DNA from: Spirochaetaceae bacterium
GTDB taxonomy: Bacteria > Spirochaetota > Spirochaetia > Treponematales > Breznakiellaceae
NCBI GenBank assembly: GCA_031258335.1
Contig: JAIRMY010000206.1
Location: 1-6,589, forward strand
Reading direction: 5' to 3'
DNA length: 6,589 bases
In this document: positions 5,386 to 6,589 of the stretch, in pieces
How positions within the stretch are numbered: the first letter of the stretch is position 1
Layout: each line of letters starts with the position of its first letter
Notes under the pieces: generated by a model
Told to the model about the DNA's origin: nothing
Database searches by the model: none
Seen by the model: the letters and a program-made list of their open reading frames with translations, nothing else
Made by a program: the position numbers and the translations under genes

Positions 5386-6244
5386 ATATTCCAGCGGAAA
5401 CAAGTTTTGATTTAATCATCGCGTATATACTTTTTATGCGCGGCGCTATTTCATATTCCGCCAAATCCCCTGACAGCACCATATCTTTATTTTCATAGGC
5501 GGATAAAAATTCCCGGAGCGCGGAGTTGAATTCGTCGATCAAGACCATATCCTTCAAGACCATATCCCTCAAGACCATATCCCTCAAGACCATATCCCCG
5601 CCGTCCGGTTTTTCTATTATCACGCACTTTAAAAGCATAAACAGCCTCAAGATTTTCCCTGTAAAATCCGAAAACCGTTCAATCGTTTCCGCGGCGCGTT
5701 TATCGCAGCCTGTCTGAAGGTCAAGCGGCAGGTCAAGCAACCGCTCCGCCTCCTCGTTAAGTCTATCCTCCATTGCGAGAAATACCGCGGCTGGATCTCC
5801 GGCCTCCTCAATGCGTTCCCGTACCATGACCATCGCCAGTTTCACTGAATCACCGGAAAATCCACAGTGCAAGACATTTGAAAGATAATTGTCATATTCG
5901 GCAAGAAAAGACGCGGCGGGCGTCTTGCGCCACGCTTCCTCAATTGCCGCCTGTCCGGTGGGCGCGCTTTCTGTCCACGACCGCAACGTATCGCTAAGCA
6001 GTTCCAGTGCCTCGCGGTAAAAAACCGGGAAGGGCGTCGTCTCCACGGTAAGCGTCGGAATATCTTTAATCTCACGGTCAAAAAGCGCGTCACTATCGTC
6101 CACGTCCGTTCCGCCGGCGCTTACACGGGTCAGACAAAAACCGCTGTCCCGCGCCCAGCGGTCAAGGCCGGCAAGCACATCCGACAGAGTTTTTTCATTT
6201 TCAAATGAAATATCCGCGACATTTCCGTCAATAATAATAATCAT
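5384..6244 (-). CDS. Protein of unknown function (286 aa) with a beta-grasp-like N-terminus and a DMVL repeat
   Basis: No family name can be given with confidence. Residues 1-70 have a strand-turn-strand-helix-strand-strand pattern (MIIIIDGNVADISF, then helix TLSDVLAGLDRWARDSG, then CLTRVSAGGTDV and LTVETT) that resembles ubiquitin-like or ThiS/MoaD-like beta-grasp folds. The protein lacks a C-terminal Gly-Gly at the domain end, so a sulfur-carrier role is not implied. The rest, from about 72, is helical and acidic, with no signal peptide or membrane segment. Residues 216-235 are four consecutive D-M-V-L pentads encoded by a 15-bp tandem repeat. One more D-M-V-L occurs at 254-257, leading into SGDLAEYEIAP (258-268). 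The start is ATG 6244, the first codon giving a complete beta-strand, although no clear Shine-Dalgarno sequence precedes it. It is the first gene of the putative operon and sits 10 bp ahead of the PilZ gene, which hints at a shared process. Confidence 0.85.
   Translation of the reverse strand: MIIIIDGNVADISFENEKTLSDVLAGLDRWARDSGFCLTRVSAGGTDVDDSDALFDREIKDIPTLTVETTPFPVFYREALELLSDTLRSWTESAPTGQAAIEEAWRKTPAASFLAEYDNYLSNVLHCGFSGDSVKLAMVMVRERIEEAGDPAAVFLAMEDRLNEEAERLLDLPLDLQTGCDKRAAETIERFSDFTGKILRLFMLLKCVIIEKPDGGDMVLRDMVLRDMVLKDMVLIDEFNSALREFLSAYENKDMVLSGDLAEYEIAPRIKSIYAMIKSKLVSAGI
5541..5600. repeat. Four tandem copies of a 15-bp unit inside the 286-residue gene
   Basis: On the plus strand the copies start at 5541, 5556, 5571 and 5586, with the unit aagaccatatccctc. 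The middle two are identical, and the outer two differ only in their last few bases. The unit is five codons long, so copy-number change keeps the frame. On the minus strand it encodes R/K/G-D-M-V-L. A diverged partial copy occurs around 5478-5490, where the later K-D-M-V-L is encoded with different synonymous codons. Confidence 0.95.
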
Positions 6245-6299
6245 ACTTGTTAGGCAATATAAATAATATCGGAATATATCTTATAAAGATTAAATAGCG
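6245..6299 (-). promoter_or_regulatory. AT-rich leader, probable promoter region of the operon starting with the 286-residue gene
   Basis: The stretch between the hairpin and ATG 6244 is very AT-rich on the minus strand (TTTATAAGATATATT, then GATATTATTTATATTG). It holds several sequences close to a -10 box, such as TATATT and TATTAT. It lies after a probable terminator and before the first gene of a tightly packed set, which is where a promoter is expected. No single -35/-10 pair stands out, so exact boxes are not assigned. Confidence 0.35.
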
Positions 6300-6332
6300 G
6301 CGGCACGGGTTGCATAGTATCTCCCGCGCCGC
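6300..6332 (-). terminator. Hairpin after the amino-acid ABC ATPase gene, probable intrinsic terminator
   Basis: Arms at 6323-6332 and 6300-6309 pair over ten positions (minus strand GCGGCGCGGG with CCCGTGCCGC, one G-U wobble) around a 13-base loop. The hairpin begins one base after the TGA at 6336-6334. On the minus strand it is followed, after CCGC, by the moderately T-rich TATTTAATCTTTATAA. The stem is strong but the T tract is imperfect, so termination efficiency is uncertain. Confidence 0.6.
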
Positions 6333-6333
6333 T

Positions 6334-6589
6334 TCAATAAAGTACGCTTTGCAGGAATTGGCGGGTGCGCTCGTTTTCGGGGTTTGAAAAAATATCGGCG
6401 GGTTTGCCGGTTTCGAGTATTACCCCCTCGTGCATGAAAACAACACGGTCTGCCACTTCGCGGGCGAACCCCATTTCGTGGGTTACGATCAGCATGGTCA
6501 TGCCGCCTTCGGCAAGATTTTTCATCACGGACAGAACTTCGCCGACCAGTTCAGGGTCAAGGGCGGAAGTCGGCTCATCAAACAGCATT
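6334..6589 (-). CDS. Polar amino-acid ABC transporter ATP-binding protein (GlnQ type), C-terminal part only
   Basis: This is the last third of a cytoplasmic ABC ATPase that powers amino-acid import. Its 5' end lies beyond the right edge, so the first visible methionine at 6588 is internal and not the start. The 84 visible residues contain Walker B with the catalytic glutamate (MLFDEP), the D-loop SALDPE, the H-loop histidine in VTHEMGFAREVADRV, and the C-terminal pattern VILETGKPADIF, NPENERTRQFLQSVLY. That ending is characteristic of the GlnQ/HisP polar amino-acid subfamily, whose members are about 240-260 residues. The Walker A and signature motifs would lie outside the window. A hairpin after the stop suggests that this is the last gene of its own transcription unit. 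The transported amino acid cannot be read from this part. Confidence 0.93.
   Translation of the reverse strand, partial: MLFDEPTSALDPELVGEVLSVMKNLAEGGMTMLIVTHEMGFAREVADRVVFMHEGVILETGKPADIFSNPENERTRQFLQSVLY

Noticed and set aside
5374..5403. PilZ gene start at TTG 5403
   Set aside because: It would overlap the previous gene by 20 bp and has no Shine-Dalgarno sequence, whereas TTG 5373 has GAGG at 8 bases and starts just before the membrane helix.
5541..5600. Small CRISPR-like array
   Set aside because: The units are directly adjacent without spacers, only 15 bp long and in frame within a coding region, so this is a coding tandem repeat.

Overview
The window looks like spirochaete DNA, most likely a Treponema of the insect-gut type. 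The reasons are a G+C content that appears close to 50%, several TTG start codons, and a gene string (unknown protein, membrane PilZ protein, small unknown protein, tsaE, tsaB, unknown protein) that resembles treponemal gene order as I remember it. No search was run, so the taxonomic call is an inference. Every convincing gene lies on the minus strand, so transcription runs from high to low coordinates. No rRNA, tRNA, CRISPR array, insertion sequence or plus-strand gene could be supported, and there is no gene-free stretch longer than about 90 bases.

In transcription order: (1) 6589-6334 is the C-terminal part of a GlnQ-type amino-acid ABC transporter ATPase. A GC-rich hairpin follows its stop directly and probably terminates its transcript. 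(2) 6244-5384 encodes a 286-residue protein of unknown function. Its N-terminus looks like a beta-grasp domain, and a 15-bp tandem repeat in the gene encodes four D-M-V-L units. (3) 5373-4552 encodes a membrane-anchored PilZ protein with both cyclic-di-GMP binding motifs. (4) 4487-4224 encodes an 87-residue unknown protein. (5) 4261-3737 is tsaE and (6) 3740-2976 is tsaB, joined by a TTGA stop/start overlap. They encode two parts of the t6A tRNA-modification machinery. (7) 2963-1569 encodes a 464-residue, mainly helical cytoplasmic protein of unknown function. (8) 1514-1 encodes an exported family 5 (OppA-type) solute-binding protein, cut by the window edge before its C-terminus.

Genes 2 to 7 are tightly packed (10-64 bp gaps or overlaps) and probably form one operon. 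It would join a second-messenger receptor and two unknown proteins to housekeeping tRNA modification. The binding-protein gene follows after 54 bp, has its own ribosome binding site, and may or may not share the transcript. The most unusual local structures are two different in-frame tandem repeats: 18 bp x 3 carrying the stop codon of the 464-residue gene, and 15 bp x 4 inside the 286-residue gene. There is also a ten-base A tract inside the 464-residue gene, and four of the seven visible starts are best read as TTG.
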